Origin: Rallus limicola
Lineage: Eukaryota; Chordata; Aves; Gruiformes; Rallidae
Reading direction: 5' to 3'
Length of the DNA: 64,000 bases
Assembly: GCA_022605955.1 (NCBI GenBank)
Contig: JAKCOZ010000099.1
Coordinates: 992,001 to 1,056,000 of the forward strand
A program made the position numbers and the translations under genes. Positions 50,701 through 62,880 of this stretch are shown here, in pieces. The notes under the pieces are model-generated. The model did no database searches. It was not told where the DNA came from and saw only the letters and a program-made list of their open reading frames with translations. The first letter of the stretch is position 1. Every line of letters begins with the position of its first letter.

Positions 50701-51560
50701 TGCTGGACGTTTAGCATGTTTTGAACTGCAGTCTGCTAGGGCCGAGAAAAGCACCGTAGGAGGTTCCAGGCATGTTCCCTCTTTCCAGGCAAAGGAAAAG
50801 GCTGAGAGCCAAAGTGACAGGGTCTGCTCGTGTGTCCTGTTAGGAGGTTTCAGACAAGCTATGCCTTTCAGGCCTAGCTTCTTTACTTTGGGAGTTATTG
50901 CTGGACGTTTAGCATGTTTTGAACTGCAGTCTGCTAGGGCCGAGAAAAGCACCGTAGGAGGTTCCAGGCATGTTCCCTCTTTCCAGGCAAAGGAAAAGGC
51001 TGAGAGCCAAAGTGACAGGGTCTGCTTGTGTGTCCTGTTAGGAGGTTTCAGACAAGCTATGCCTTTCAGGCCTAGCTTCTTTACTTTGGGAGTTATTGCT
51101 GGACGTTTAGCATTTTTTGAACTGCAGTCTGCTAGGGCCGAGGAAAGCACCGTAGGAGGTTCCAGGCATGTTCCCTCTTTCCAGGCAAAGGAAAAGGCTG
51201 AGAGCCAAAGTGACAGGGTCGGCTCGTGTGTCCTGTTAGGAGGTTTCAGACAAGCTATGCCTTTCAGGCCTAGCTTCTTTACTTTGGGAGTTATTGATGG
51301 ACGTTTAGCATGTTTTGAACTGCAGTCTGCTAGGGCCGAGAAAAGCACCGTAGGAGGTTCCAGGCATGTTCCCTCTTTCCAGGCAAAGGAAAAGGCTGAG
51401 AGCCAAAGTGACAGGGTCTGCTCGTGTGTCCTGTTAGGAGGTTTCAGACAAGCTACGCCTTTCAGGCCTAGCTTCTTTACTTTGGGAGTTATTGCTGGAC
51501 GTTTAGCATGTTTTGAACTGCAGTCTGCTAGGGCCGAGAAAAGCACCGTAGGAGGTTCCA
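47708..51560. repeat. 26-monomer unit, copy 2 (incomplete)
   Basis: It starts with the same deleted cttcttacttt plus ggacggttag (47708). Matching landmarks at +5147 are ggctcgag 48161, accgaagg 48771, gaggaaag 49358, gggagctatt 50098, tctgatcg 50230, tctgcttg 51021, ccgaggaaag 51138, gtcggctcg 51218 and agctacgcc 51451. Differences are ggctctg (about 48247), an added accgaagg/cttaccagg unit (49565-49600), loss of accgaagg near 50556 and tcattttttg near 51111. The match fades after about 51.55 kb (no tgcttg at 51618). Confidence 0.9.
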
Positions 51561-51719
51561 GGCATGTTCCCTCTTTCCAGGCAAAGGAAAAGGCTGAGAG
51601 CCAAAGTGACAGGGTCTGCTCGTGTGTCCTGTTAGGAGGTTTCAGACAAGCTATGCCTTTCAGGCCTAGCTTCTTTACTTTGGGAGTTATTGCTGGACGT
51701 TTAGCATGTTTTGAACTGC

Positions 51720-53050
51720 AGTCTGCTAGGGCCGAGGAAAGCACCGTAGGAGGTTCCAGGCATGTTCCCTCTTACCAGGCAAAGGAAAAGGCTGAGAGCC
51801 AAAGTGACAGGGTCGGCTCGTGTGTCCTGTTAGGAGGTTTCAGACAAGCTATGCCTTTCAGGCCTAGCTTCTTTACTTTGGGAGTTATTGCTGGACGTTT
51901 AGCATGTTTTGAACTGCAGTCTGCTAGGGCCGAGAAAAGCACCGTAGGAGGTTCCAGGCATGTTCCCTCTTTCCAGGCAAAGGAAAAGGCTGAGAGCCAA
52001 AGTGACAGGGTCTGCTTGTGTGTCCTGTTAGGAGGTTTCAGACAAGCTATGCCTTTCAGGCCTAGCTTCTTTACTTTGGGAGTTATTGCTGGACGTTTAG
52101 CATGTTTTGAACTGCAGTCTGCTAGGGCCGAGGAAAGCACCGTAGGAGGTTCCAGGCATGTTCCCTCTTTCCAGGCAAAGGAAAAGGCTGAGAGCCAAAG
52201 TGACAGGGTCGGCTCGTGTGTCCTGTTAGGAGGTTTCAGACAAGCTATGCCTTTCAGGCCTAGCTTCTTTACTTTGGGAGTTATTGCTGGACGTTTAGCA
52301 TGTTTTGAACTGCAGTCTGCTAGGGCCGAGAAAAGCACCGTAGGAGGTTCCAGGCATGTTCCCTCTTTCCAGGCAAAGGAAAAGGCTGAGAGCCAAAGTG
52401 ACAGGGTCTGCTCGTGTGTCCTGTTAGGAGGTTTCAGACAAGCTACGCCTTTCAGGCCTAGCTTCTTTACTTTGGGAGTTATTGCTGGACGTTTAGCATG
52501 TTTTGAACTGCAGTCTGCTAGGGCCGAGAAAAGCACCGTAGGAGGTTCCAGGCATGTTCCCTCTTTCCAGGCAAAGGAAAAGGCTGAGAGCCAAAGTGAC
52601 AGGGTCTGCTCGTGTGTCCTGTTAGGAGGTTTCAGACAAGCTATGCCTTTCAGGCCTAGCTTCTTTACTTTGGGAGTTATTGCTGGACGTTTAGCATGTT
52701 TTGAACTGCAGTCTGCTAGGGCCGAGGAAAGCACCGTAGGAGGTTCCAGGCATGTTCCCTCTTACCAGGCAAAGGAAAAGGCTGAGAGCCAAAGTGACAG
52801 GGTCGGCTCGTGTGTCCTGTTAGGAGGTTTCAGACAAGCTATGCCTTTCAGGCCTAGCTTCTTTACTTTGGGAGTTATTGCTGGACGTTTAGCATGTTTT
52901 GAACTGCAGTCTGCTAGGGCCGAGAAAAGCACCGTAGGAGGTTCCAGGCATGTTCCCTCTTTCCAGGCAAAGGAAAAGGCTGAGAGCCAAAGTGACAGGG
53001 TCTGCTCGTGTGTCCTGTTAGGAGGTTTCAGACAAGCTACGCCTTTCAGG
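51720..53050. repeat. 5-monomer (990-bp) tandem duplication
   Basis: The pair ccgaggaaag plus cttaccagg occurs near 51730/51770 and 52720/52760, and agctacgcc occurs at 51451 and 52441, each 990 bp apart. A further agctacgcc lies at 53035, three units on. The cttaccagg change introduces a minus-strand stop, so the antisense open frame is cut at each copy. Confidence 0.85.
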
Positions 53051-54599
53051 CCTAGCTTCTTTACTTTGGGAGTTATTGCTGGACGTTTAGCATGTTTTGA
53101 ACTGCAGTCTGCTAGGGCCGAGAAAAGCACCGTAGGAGGTTCCAGGCATGTTCCCTCTTTCCAGGCAAAGGAAAAGGCTGAGAGCCAAAGTGACAGGGTC
53201 TGCTCGTGTGTCCTGTTAGGAGGTTTCAGACAAGCTATGCCTTTCAGGCCTAGCTTCTTTACTTTGGGAGTTATTGCTGGACGTTTAGCATGTTTTGAAC
53301 TGCAGTCTGCTAGGGCCGAAAAAAGCACCGTAGGAGGTTCCAGGCATGTTCCCTCTTTCCAGGCAAAGGAAAAGGCTGAGAGCCAAAGTGACAGGGTCTG
53401 CTCGTGTGTCCTGTTAGGAGGTTTCAGACAAGCTATGCCTTTCAGGCCTAGCTTCTTTACTTTGGGAGCTATTGCTGGACGTTTAGCATGTTTTGAACTG
53501 CAGTCTGCTAGGGCCGAGAAAAGCACCGTAGGAGGTTCAAGGCATGTTCCCTCTTTCCAGGCAAAGGAAAAGGCTGAGAGCCAAAGTGACAGGGTCTGAT
53601 CGTGTGTCCTGTTAGGAGGTTTCAGACAAGCTATGCCTTTCAGGCCTAGCTTCTTTACTTTGGGAGTTATTGCTGGACGTTTAGCATGTTTTGAACTGCA
53701 GTCTGCAAGGCTCGAGAAAAGCACCGTAGGAGGTTCCAGGCATGTTCCCTCTTTCCAGGCAAAGGAAAAGGCTGAGAGCCAAAGTGACAGGGTCTGCTCG
53801 TGTGTCCTGTTAGGAGGTTTCAGACAAGCTATGGCTTTCAGGCCTAGCTTCTTTACTTTGGGAGTTATTGCTGGACGTTTATCATGTTTTGAACTGCAGT
53901 CTGCTAGGGCCGAGAAAAGCACCGTAGGAGGTTCCAGGCATGTTCCCTCTTTCCAGGCAAAGGAAAAGGCTGAGAGCCAAAGTGACAGGGTCTGCTCGTG
54001 TGTCCTGTTAGGAGGTTTCAGACAAGCTATGCCTTTCAGGCCTAGCTTCTTTACTTTGGGAGTTATTGCTGGACGTTTAGCATGTTTTGAACTGCAGTCT
54101 GCTAGGGCCGAGAAAAGCACCGTAGGAGGTTCCAGGCATGTTCCCTCTTTCCAGGCAAAGGAAAAGGCTGAGAGCCAAAGTGACAGGGTCTGCTCGTGTG
54201 TCCTGTTAGGAGGTTTCAGACAAGCTATGCCTTTCAGGCCTAGCTTCTTTACTTTGGGAGTTATTGCTGGACGTTTAGCATGTTTTGAACTGCAGTCTGC
54301 TAGGGCCGAGAAAAGCACCGTAGGAGGTTCCAGGCATGTTCCCTCTTTCCAGGCAAAGGAAAAGGCTGAGAGCCAAAGTGGCAGGGTCTGCTCGTGTGTC
54401 CTGTTAGGAGGTTTCAGACAAGCTATGCCTTTCAGGCCTAGCTTCTTTACTTTGGGAGTTATTGCTGGACGTTTAGCATGTTTTGAACTGCAGTCTGCTA
54501 GGGCCGAGAAAAGCACCGTAGGAGGTTCCAGGCATGTTCCCTCTTTCCAGGCAAAGGAAAAGGCTGAGAGCCAAAGTGACAGGGTCTGCTCGTGTGTCC

Positions 54600-55200
54600 T
54601 GTTAGGAGGTTTCCGACAAGCTATGCCTTTCAGGCCTAGCTTCTTTACTTTGGGAGTATTTGCTGGACGTTTAGCATGTTTTGAACTGCAGTCTGCTAGG
54701 CCCAAGAAAAGCACCGTAGGAGGTTCCAGGCATGTTCCCTCTTTCCAGGCAAAGGAAAAGGCTGAGAGCCAAAGTGACAGGGTCTGCTCGTGTGTCCTGT
54801 TAGGAGGTTTCCGACAAGCTATGCCTTTCAGGCCTAGCTTCTTTACTTTGGGAGTTATTGCTGGACGTTTAGCATGTTTTGAACTGCAGTCTGCTAGGGC
54901 CGAGAAAAGCACCGTAGGAGGTTCCAGGCATGTTCCCTCTTTCCAGGCAAAGGAAAAGGCTGAGAGCCAAAGTGACAGGGTCTGCTCGTGTGTCCTGTTA
55001 GGAGGTTTCCGACAAGCTATGCCTTTCAGGCCTAGCTTCTTTACTTTGGGAGTATTTGCTGGACGTTTAGCATGTTTTGAACTGCAGTCTGCTAGGCCCA
55101 AGAAAAGCACCGTAGGAGGTTCCAGGCATGTTCCCTCTTTCCAGGCAAAGGAAAAGGCTGAGAGCCAAAGTGACAGGGTCTGCTCGTGTGTCCTGTTAGG
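54600..55200. repeat. 2-monomer (396-bp) duplication carrying the HOR-marker substitution
   Basis: The units at about 54655 and 55051 share agtatttgc (for agttattgc) and ggcccaag, exactly 396 bp apart. The neighbouring units carry tttccgac. The ggcccaag change is otherwise confined to the first 13.5 kb (4211, 7576, 8962, 13515), so these units look related to the distant ordered HOR. Confidence 0.85.
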
Positions 55201-56990
55201 AGGTTTCCGACAAGCTATGCCTTTCAGGCCTAGCTTCTTTACTTTGGGAGTTATTGCTGGACGTTTAGCATGTTTTGAACTGCAGTCTGCTAGGGCCGAG
55301 AAAAGCACCGTAGGAGGTTCCAGGCATGTTCCCTCTTTCCAGGCAAAGGAAAAGGCTGAGAGCCAAAGTGACAGGGTCTGCTCGTGTGTCCTGTTAGGAG
55401 GTTTCAGACAAGCTATGCCTTTCAGGCCTAGCTTCTTTACTTTGGGAGTTATTGCTGGACGTTTAGCATGTTTTGAACTGCAGTCTGCTAGGGCCGAGAA
55501 AAGCGCCGTAGGAGGTTCCAGGCATGTTCCCTCTTTCCAGGCAAAGGAAAAGGCTGAGAGCCAAAGTGACAGGGTCTGCTCGTGTGTCCTGTTAGGAGGT
55601 TTCAGACAAGCTATGCCTTTCAGGCCTAGCTTCTTTACTTTGGGAGTTATTGCTGGACGTTTAGCATGTTTTGAACTGCAGTCTGCTAGGGCCGAGAAAA
55701 GCACCGTAGGAGGTTCCAGGCATGTTCCCTCTTTCCAGGCAAAGGAAAAGGCTGAGAGCCAAAGTGACAGGGTCTGCTCGTGTGTCCTGTTAGGAGGTTT
55801 CAGACAAGCTATGCCTTTCAGGCCTAGCTTCTTTACTTTGGGAGTTATTGCTGGACGTTTAGCATGTTTTGAACTGCAGTCTGCTAGGGCCGAGAAAAGC
55901 ACCGTAGGAGGTTCCAGGCATGTTCCCTCTTTCCAGGCAAAGGAAAAGGCTGAGAGCCAAAGTGACAGGCTCTGCTCGTGTGTCCTGTTAGGAGGTTTCA
56001 GACAAGCTATGCCTTTCAGGCCTAGCTTCTTTACTTTGGGAGTTATTGCTGGACGTTTAGCATGTTTTGAACTGCAGTCTGCTAGGGCCGAGAAAAGCAC
56101 CGTAGGAGGTTCCAGGCATGTTCCCTCTTTCCAGGCAAAGGAAAAGGCTGAGAGCCAAAGTGACAGGGTCGGCTCGTGTGTCCTGTTAGGAGGTTTCAGA
56201 CAAGCTATGCCTTTCAGGCCTAGCTTCTTTACTTTGGGAGTTATTGCTGGACGTTTAGCATGTTTTGAACTGCAGTCTGCTAGGGCCGAGAAAAGCACCG
56301 TAGGAGGTTCCAGGCATGTTCCCTCTTTCCAGGCAAAGGAAAAGGCTGAGAGCCAAAGTGACAGGGTCTGCTCGTGTGTCCTGTTAGGAGGTTTCAGACA
56401 AGCTACGCCTTTCAGGCCTAGCTTCTTTACTTTGGGAGTTATTGCTGGACGTTTAGCATGTTTTGAACTGCAGTCTGCTAGGGCCGAGAAAAGCACCGTA
56501 GGAGGTTCCAGGCATGTTCCCTCTTTCCAGGCAAAGGAAAAGGCTGAGAGCCAAAGTGACAGGGTCTGCTTGTGTGTCCTGTTAGGAGGTTTCAGACAAG
56601 CTATGCCTTTCAGGCCTAGCTTCTTTACTTTGGGAGTTATTGCTGGACGTTTAGCATGTTTTGAACTGCAGTCTGCTAGGGCCGAGGAAAGCACCGTAGG
56701 AGGTTCCAGGCATGTTCCCTCTTACCAGGCAAAGGAAAAGGCTGAGAGCCAAAGTGACAGGGTCGGCTCGTGTGTCCTGTTAGGAGGTTTCAGACAAGCT
56801 ATGCCTTTCAGGCCTAGCTTCTTTACTTTGGGAGTTATTGCTGGACGTTTAGCATGTTTTGAACTGCAGTCTGCTAGGGCCGAGAAGAGCACCGTAGGAG
56901 GTTCCAGGCATGTTCCCTCTTTCCAGGCAAAGGAAAAGGCTGAGAGCCAAAGTGACAGGGTCTGCTCGTGTGTCCTGTTAGGAGGTTTCA

Positions 56991-59190
56991 GACAATCTAA
57001 GCCTTTCAGGCCTAGCTTCTTTACTTTGGGAGTTATTGCTGGACGTTTAGCATGTTTTGAACTGCAGTCTGCTAGGGCCGAGAAAAGCACCGTAGGAGGT
57101 TCCAGGCATGTTCCCTCTTTCCAGGCAAAGGAAAAGGCTGAGAGCCAAAGTGACAGGGTCTGCTCGTGTGTCCTGCTAGGAGGTTTCAGACAAGCTTTGC
57201 CTTTCAGGCCTAGCTTCTTTACTTTGGGAGTTATTGCTGGACGTTTAGCATGTTTTGAACTGCAGTCTGCTAGGGCCGAGAAAAGCACCGTAGGAGGTTC
57301 CAGGCATGTTCCCTCTTTCCAGACAAAGGAAAAGGCTGAGAGCCAAAGTGACAGGGTCTGCTCGTGTGTCCTGTTAGGAGGTTTCAGACAAGCTATGCCT
57401 TTCAGGCCTAGCTTCTTTACTTTGGGAGTTATTGCTGGACGTTTAGCATGTTTTGAACTGCAGTCTGCTAGGGCCGAGAAAAGCACCGTAGGAGGTTCCA
57501 GGCATGTTCCCTCTTTCCAGGCAAAGGAAAAGGCTGAGAGCCAAAGTGACAGGGTCTGCTCGTGTGTTCTGTTAGGAGGTTTCAGACAAGCTATGCCTTT
57601 CAGGCCTAGCTTCTTTACTTTGGGAGTTATTGCTGGATGTTTAGCATGTTTTGAACTGCAGTCTGCTAGGGCCGAGAAAAGCACCGTAGGAGGTTCCAGG
57701 CATGTTCCCTCTTTCCAGGCAAAGGAAAAGGCTGAGAGCCAAAGTGACAGGGTCTGCTCGTGTGTCCTGTTAGGAGGTTTCAGACAAGCTATGCCTTTCA
57801 GGCCTAGCTTCTTTACTTTGGGAGTTATTGCTGGACGTTTAGCATGTTTTGAACTGCAGTCTGCTAGGGCCGAGAAAAGCACCGTAGGAGGTTCCAGGCA
57901 TGTTCCCTCTTTCCAGGCAAAGGAAAAGGCTGAGAGCCAAAGTGACAGGGTCTGCTCGTGTGTCCTGTTAGGAGGTTTCAGACAAGCTATGCCTTTCAGG
58001 CTTAGCTTCTTTACTTTGGGAGTTATTGCTGGACGTTTAGCATGTTTTGAACTGCAGTCTGCTAGGGCCGAGAAAAGCACCGTAGGAGGTTCCAGGCATG
58101 TTCCCTCTTTCCAGGCAAAGGAAAAGGCTGAGAGCCAAAGTGACAGGGTCTGCTCGTGTGTCCTGTTAGGAGGTTTCAGACAAGCTATGCCTTTCAGGCC
58201 TAGCTTCTTTACTTTGGGAGTTATTGCTGGACGTTTAGCATGTTTTGAACTGCAGTCTGCTAGGGCCGAGAAAAGCACCGTAGGAGGTTCCAGGCATGTT
58301 CCCTCTTTCCAGGCAAAGGAAAAGGCTGAGAGCCAAAGTGACAGGGTCTGCTCGTGTGTCCTGTTAGGAGGTTTCAGACAAGCTATGCCTTTCAGGCCTA
58401 GCTTCTTTACTTTGGGAGTTATTGCTGGACGTTTAGCATGTTTTGAACTGCAGTCTGCTAGGGCTGAGAAAAGCACCGTAGGAGGTTCCAGGCATGTTCC
58501 CTCTTTCCAGGCAAAGGAAAAGGCTGAGAGCCAAAGTGACAGGGTCTGCTCGTGTGTCCTGTTAGGAGGTTTCAGACAAGCTATGCCTTTCAGGCCTAGC
58601 TTCTTTACTTTGGGAGTTATTGCTGGACGTTTAGCATGTTTTGAACTGCAGTCTGCTAGGGCCGAGAAAAGCACCGTAGGAGGTTCCAGGCATGTTCCCT
58701 CCTTCCAGGCAAAGGAAAAGGCTGAGAGCCAAAGTGACAGGGTCTGCTCGTGTGTCCTGTTAGGAGGTTTCAGACAAGCTATGCCTTTCAGGCCTAGCTT
58801 CTTTACTTTGGGAGTTATTGCTGGACGTTTAGCATGTTTTGAACTGCAGTCTGCTAGGGCCGAGAAAAGCACCGTAGGAGGTTCCAGGCATGTTCCCTCT
58901 TTCCGGGCAAAGGAAAAGGCTGAGAGCCAAAGTGACAGGGTCTGATCGTGTGTCCTGTTAGGAGGTTTCAGACAAGCTAAGCCTTTCAGGCCTAGCTTCT
59001 TTACTTTGGGAGTTATTGCTGGACGTTTAGCATGTTTTGAACTGCAGTCTGCTAGGGCCGAGAAAAGCACCGTAGGAGGTTCCAGGCATGTTCCCTCTTT
59101 CCAGGCAAAGGAAAAGGCTGAGAGCCAAAGTGAAAGGGTCTGCTCGTGTGTCCTGCTAGGAGGTTTCAGACAAGCTTTGCCTTTCAGGCC
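56991..59190. repeat. 10-monomer (1980-bp) duplication
   Basis: A ctaagcc unit (56991 and 58971) followed by tcctgctagg plus agctttgcc (57171 and 59151) recurs at exactly 1980 bp. Copy differences include acaatctaa versus acaagctaa and gtgacagg versus gtgaaagg. Between them lie near-consensus units with private changes such as ccagacaaag (57322), gtgttctg (57567) and caggcttag (57998). Confidence 0.85.
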
Positions 59191-59429
59191 TAGCTTCTTT
59201 ACTTTGGGAGTTATTGCTGGACGTTTAGCATGTTTTGAACTGCAGTCTGCTAGGGCCGAGAAAAGCACCGTAGGAGGTTCCAGGCATGTTCCCTCTTTCC
59301 AGGCAAAGGAAAAGGCTGAGAGCCAAAGTGACAGGGTCTGCTCGTGTGTCCTGTTAGGAGGTTTCAGACAAGCTATGCCTTTCAGGCCTAGCTTCTTTAC
59401 TTTGGGAGTTATTGCTGGACGGTTAGCAT

Positions 59430-62400
59430 GTTTTGAACTGCAGTCTGCTAGGGACCGAGAAAAGCACCGTAGGAGGTTCCAGGCATGTTCCCTCTTTCCA
59501 GGCAAAGGAAAAGGCTGAGAGCCAAAGTGACAGGGTCTGCTCGTGTGTCCTGTTAGGAGGTTTCAGACAAGCTATGCCTTTCAGGCCTAGCTTCTTTACT
59601 TTGGGAGTTATTGCTGGACGTTTAGCATGTTTTGAACTGCAGTCTGCTAGGGCCGAGAAAAGCACCGTAGGAGGTTCCAGGCATGTTCCCTCTTTCCAGG
59701 CAAAGGAAAAGGCTGAGAGCCAAAGTGACAGGGTCTGCTCGTGTGTCCTGTTAGGAGGTTTCAGACAAGCTATGCCTTTCAGGCCTAGCTTCTTTACTTT
59801 GGGAGTTATTGCTGGACGTTTAGCATGTTTTGAACTGCAGTCTGCTAGGGCCGAGAAAAGCACTGTAGGAGGTTCCAGGCATGTTCCCCTCTTTCCAGGC
59901 AAAGGAAAAGGCTGAGAGCCAAAGTGACAGGGTCTGCTCGTGTGTCCTGTTAGGAGGTTTCAGACAAGCTATGCCTTTCAGGCCTAGCTTCTTTACTTTG
60001 GGAGTTATTGTTGGACGTTTAGCATGTTTTGAACTGCAGTCTGCTAGGGCCGAGAAAAGCACCGTAGGAGGTTCCAGGCATGTTCCCTCTTTCCAGGCAA
60101 AGGAAAAGGCTGAGAGCCAAAGTGACAGGGTCTGCTTGTGTGTCCTGTTAGGAGGTTTCAGACAAGCTATGCCTTTCATGCCTAGCTTCTTTACTTTGGG
60201 AGTTATTGCTGGATGTTTAGCATGTTTTGAACTGCAGTCTGCTGGGGCCGAGAAAAGCACCGTAGGAGGTTCCAGGCATATTCCCTCTTTCCAGGCAAAG
60301 GAAAAGGCTGAGAGCCAAAGTGACAGGGTCTGCTCGTGTGTCCTGTTAGGAGGTTTCAGACAAGCTATGCCTTTCATGCCTAGCTTCTTTCGTTTGGGAG
60401 TTATTGCTGGACGTTTAGCATGTTTTGAACTGCAGTCTGCTGGGGCCGAGAAAAGCACCGTAGGAGGTTCCAGGCATATTCCCTCTTTCCAGGCAAAGGA
60501 AAAGGCTGAGAGCCAAAGTGACAGGGTCTGCTTGTGTGTCCTGTTAGGAGGTTTCAGACAAGCTATGCCTTTCAGGCCTAGCTTCTTTACTTTGGGAGTT
60601 ATTGCTGGACGTTTAGCATGTTTTGAACTGCAGTCTGCTAGGGCCGAGAAGAGCACCGTAGGAGGTTCCAGGCATGTTCCCTCTTTCCAGGCAAAGGAAA
60701 AGGCTGAGAGCCAAAGTGACAGGGTCTGCTCGTGTGTCCTGTTAGGAGGTTTCAGACAAGCTATGCCTTTCAGTTTCAGGCCTAGCTTCTTTACTTTGGG
60801 AGTTATTGCTGGACGTTTAGCATGTTTTGAACTGCAGTCTGCTAGGGCCGAGAAGAGCACCGTAGGAGGTTCCAGGCATGTTCCCTCTTTCCAGGCAAAG
60901 GAAAAGGCTGAGAGCCAAAGTGACAGGGTCTGCTCGTGTGTCCTGTTAGGAGGTTTCAGACAAGCTATGCCTTTCAGGCCTAGCTTCTTTACTTTGGGAG
61001 TTATTGCTGGACGTTTAGCATGTTTTGAACTGCAGTCTGCTAGGGCCGAGAAAAGCACCGTAGGAGGTTCCAGGCATGTTCCCTCTTTCCATGCAAAGGA
61101 AAAGGCTGAGAGCCAAAGTGACAGGGTCTGCTCGTGTGTCCTGTTAGGAGGTTTCAGACAAGCTATGCCTTTCAGGCCTAGCTTCTTTACTTTGGGAGTT
61201 ATTGCTGGACGTTTAGCATGTTTTGAACTGCAGTCTGCTAGGGCCGAGAAGAGCACCGTAGGAGGTTCCAGGCATGTTCCCTCTTTCCAGGCAAAGGAAA
61301 AGGGCTGAGAGCCAAAGTGACAGGGTCTGCTTGTGTGTCCTGTTAGGAGGTTTCCGACAAGCTTATGCCTTTCAGGCCTAGCTTCTTTACTTTGGGAGTT
61401 ATTGCTGGACGTTTAGCATGTTTGAACTGCAGTCTGCTAAGGCCGAGAAAAGCACCGTAGGATGTTCCAGGCATGTTCCCTCTTTCCAGGCAAAGGAAAA
61501 GGCTGAGAGCCAAAGTGACAGGGTCTGCTCGTGTGTCCTGTTAGGAGGTTTCAGACAAGCTATGCCTTTCAGGCCTAGCTTCTTTACTTTGGGAGTTATT
61601 GCTGGACGTTTTGCATGTTTTGAACTGCAGTCTGCTAGGCCGAGAAAAGCACCGTAGGAGGTTCCAGGCATGTTCCCTCTTTCCAGGCAAAGGAAAAGGC
61701 TGAGAGCCAAAGTGACAGGGTCTGCTCGTGTGTCCTGTTAGGAGGTTTCAGACAAGCTATGCCTTTCAGGCCTAGCTTCTTTACTTTGGGAGTTATTGCT
61801 GGACGTTTAGCATGTTTTGAACTGCAGTCTGCTAGGGCCGAGAAAAGCACCGTAGGAGGTTCCAGGCATGTTCCCTCTTTCCAGGCAAAGGAAAAGGCTG
61901 AGAGCCAAAGTGACAGGGTCTGCTCGTGTGTCCTGTTAGGAGGTTTCAGACAAGCTATGCCTTTCAGGCCTAGCTTCTTTACTTTGGGAGTTATTGCTGG
62001 ACGTTTAGCATGTTTTGAACTGCAGTCTGCTAAGGCCGAGAAAAGCACCGTAGGAGGTTCCAGGCATGTTCCCTCTTTCCAGGCAAAGGAAAAGGCTGAG
62101 AGCCAAAGTGACAGGGTCTGCTCGTGTGTCCTGTTAGGAGGTTTCAGACAAGCTATGCCTTTCAGGCCTAGCTTCTTTACTTTGGGAGTTATTGCTGGAC
62201 GTTTAGCATGTTTTGAACTGCAGTCTGCTAGGGCCGAGAAAAGCACCGTAGGAGGTTCCAGGCATGTTCCCTCTTTCCAGGCAAAGGAAAAGGCTGAGAG
62301 CCAAAGTGACAGGGTCTGCTCGTGTGTCCTGTTAGGAGGTTTCAGACAAGCTATGCCTTTCAGGCCTAGCTTCTTTACTTTGGGAGTTATTGCTGGACGT

Positions 62401-62880
62401 TTAGCATGTTTTGAACTGCAGTCTGCTAGGGCCGAGAAAAGCACCGTAGGAGGTTCCAGGCATGTTCCCTCTTTCCAGGCAAAGGAAAAGGCTGAGAGCC
62501 AAAGTGACAGGGTCTGCTCGTGTGTCCTGTTAGGAGGTTTCAGACAAGCTATGCCTTTCAGGCCTAGCTTCTTTACTTTGGGAGTTATTGCTGGACGTTT
62601 AGCATGTTTTGAACTGCAGTCTGCTAGGGCCGAGAAAAGCACCGTAGGAGGTTCCAGGCATGTTCCCTCTTTCTAGGCAAAGGAAAAGGCTGAGAGCCAA
62701 AGTGACAGGGTCTGCTCGTGTGTCCTGTTAGGAGGTTTCAGACAAGCTATGCCTTTCAGGCCTAGCTTCTTTACTTTGGGAGTTATTGCTGGACGTTTAG
62801 CATGTTTTGAACTGCAGTCTGCTAGGGCCAAGAAAAGCACCGTAGGAGGTTCCAGGCATGTTCCCTCTTTCCATGCAAGG
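59430..62880. repeat. Decayed, indel-rich satellite zone
   Basis: Eight indels lie here: ggaccgag (about 59453, plus 1), ttcccctct (59885, plus 1), a 6-base microduplication at 60767-60778, aaaagggct (61298, plus 1), gcttatgcc (about 61363, plus 1), gcatgtttga (61416, minus 1), ctaggccgag (61635, minus 1) and ccatgcaagg (about 62871, minus 1). Substitutions are also unusually dense at 60.1-60.5 kb (tttcatgcc, gctggggcc, ggcatattcc, tttcgtttgg). Several indels are homopolymer changes. Confidence 0.85.
60767..60778. repeat. 6-bp microduplication inside one monomer
   Basis: The usual gcctttcaggcc reads gcctttcagtttcaggcc, a tandem copy of tttcag. It is the only indel longer than one base that I found in the array. 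It does not shift either open frame. It probably reflects replication slippage. Confidence 0.92.
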
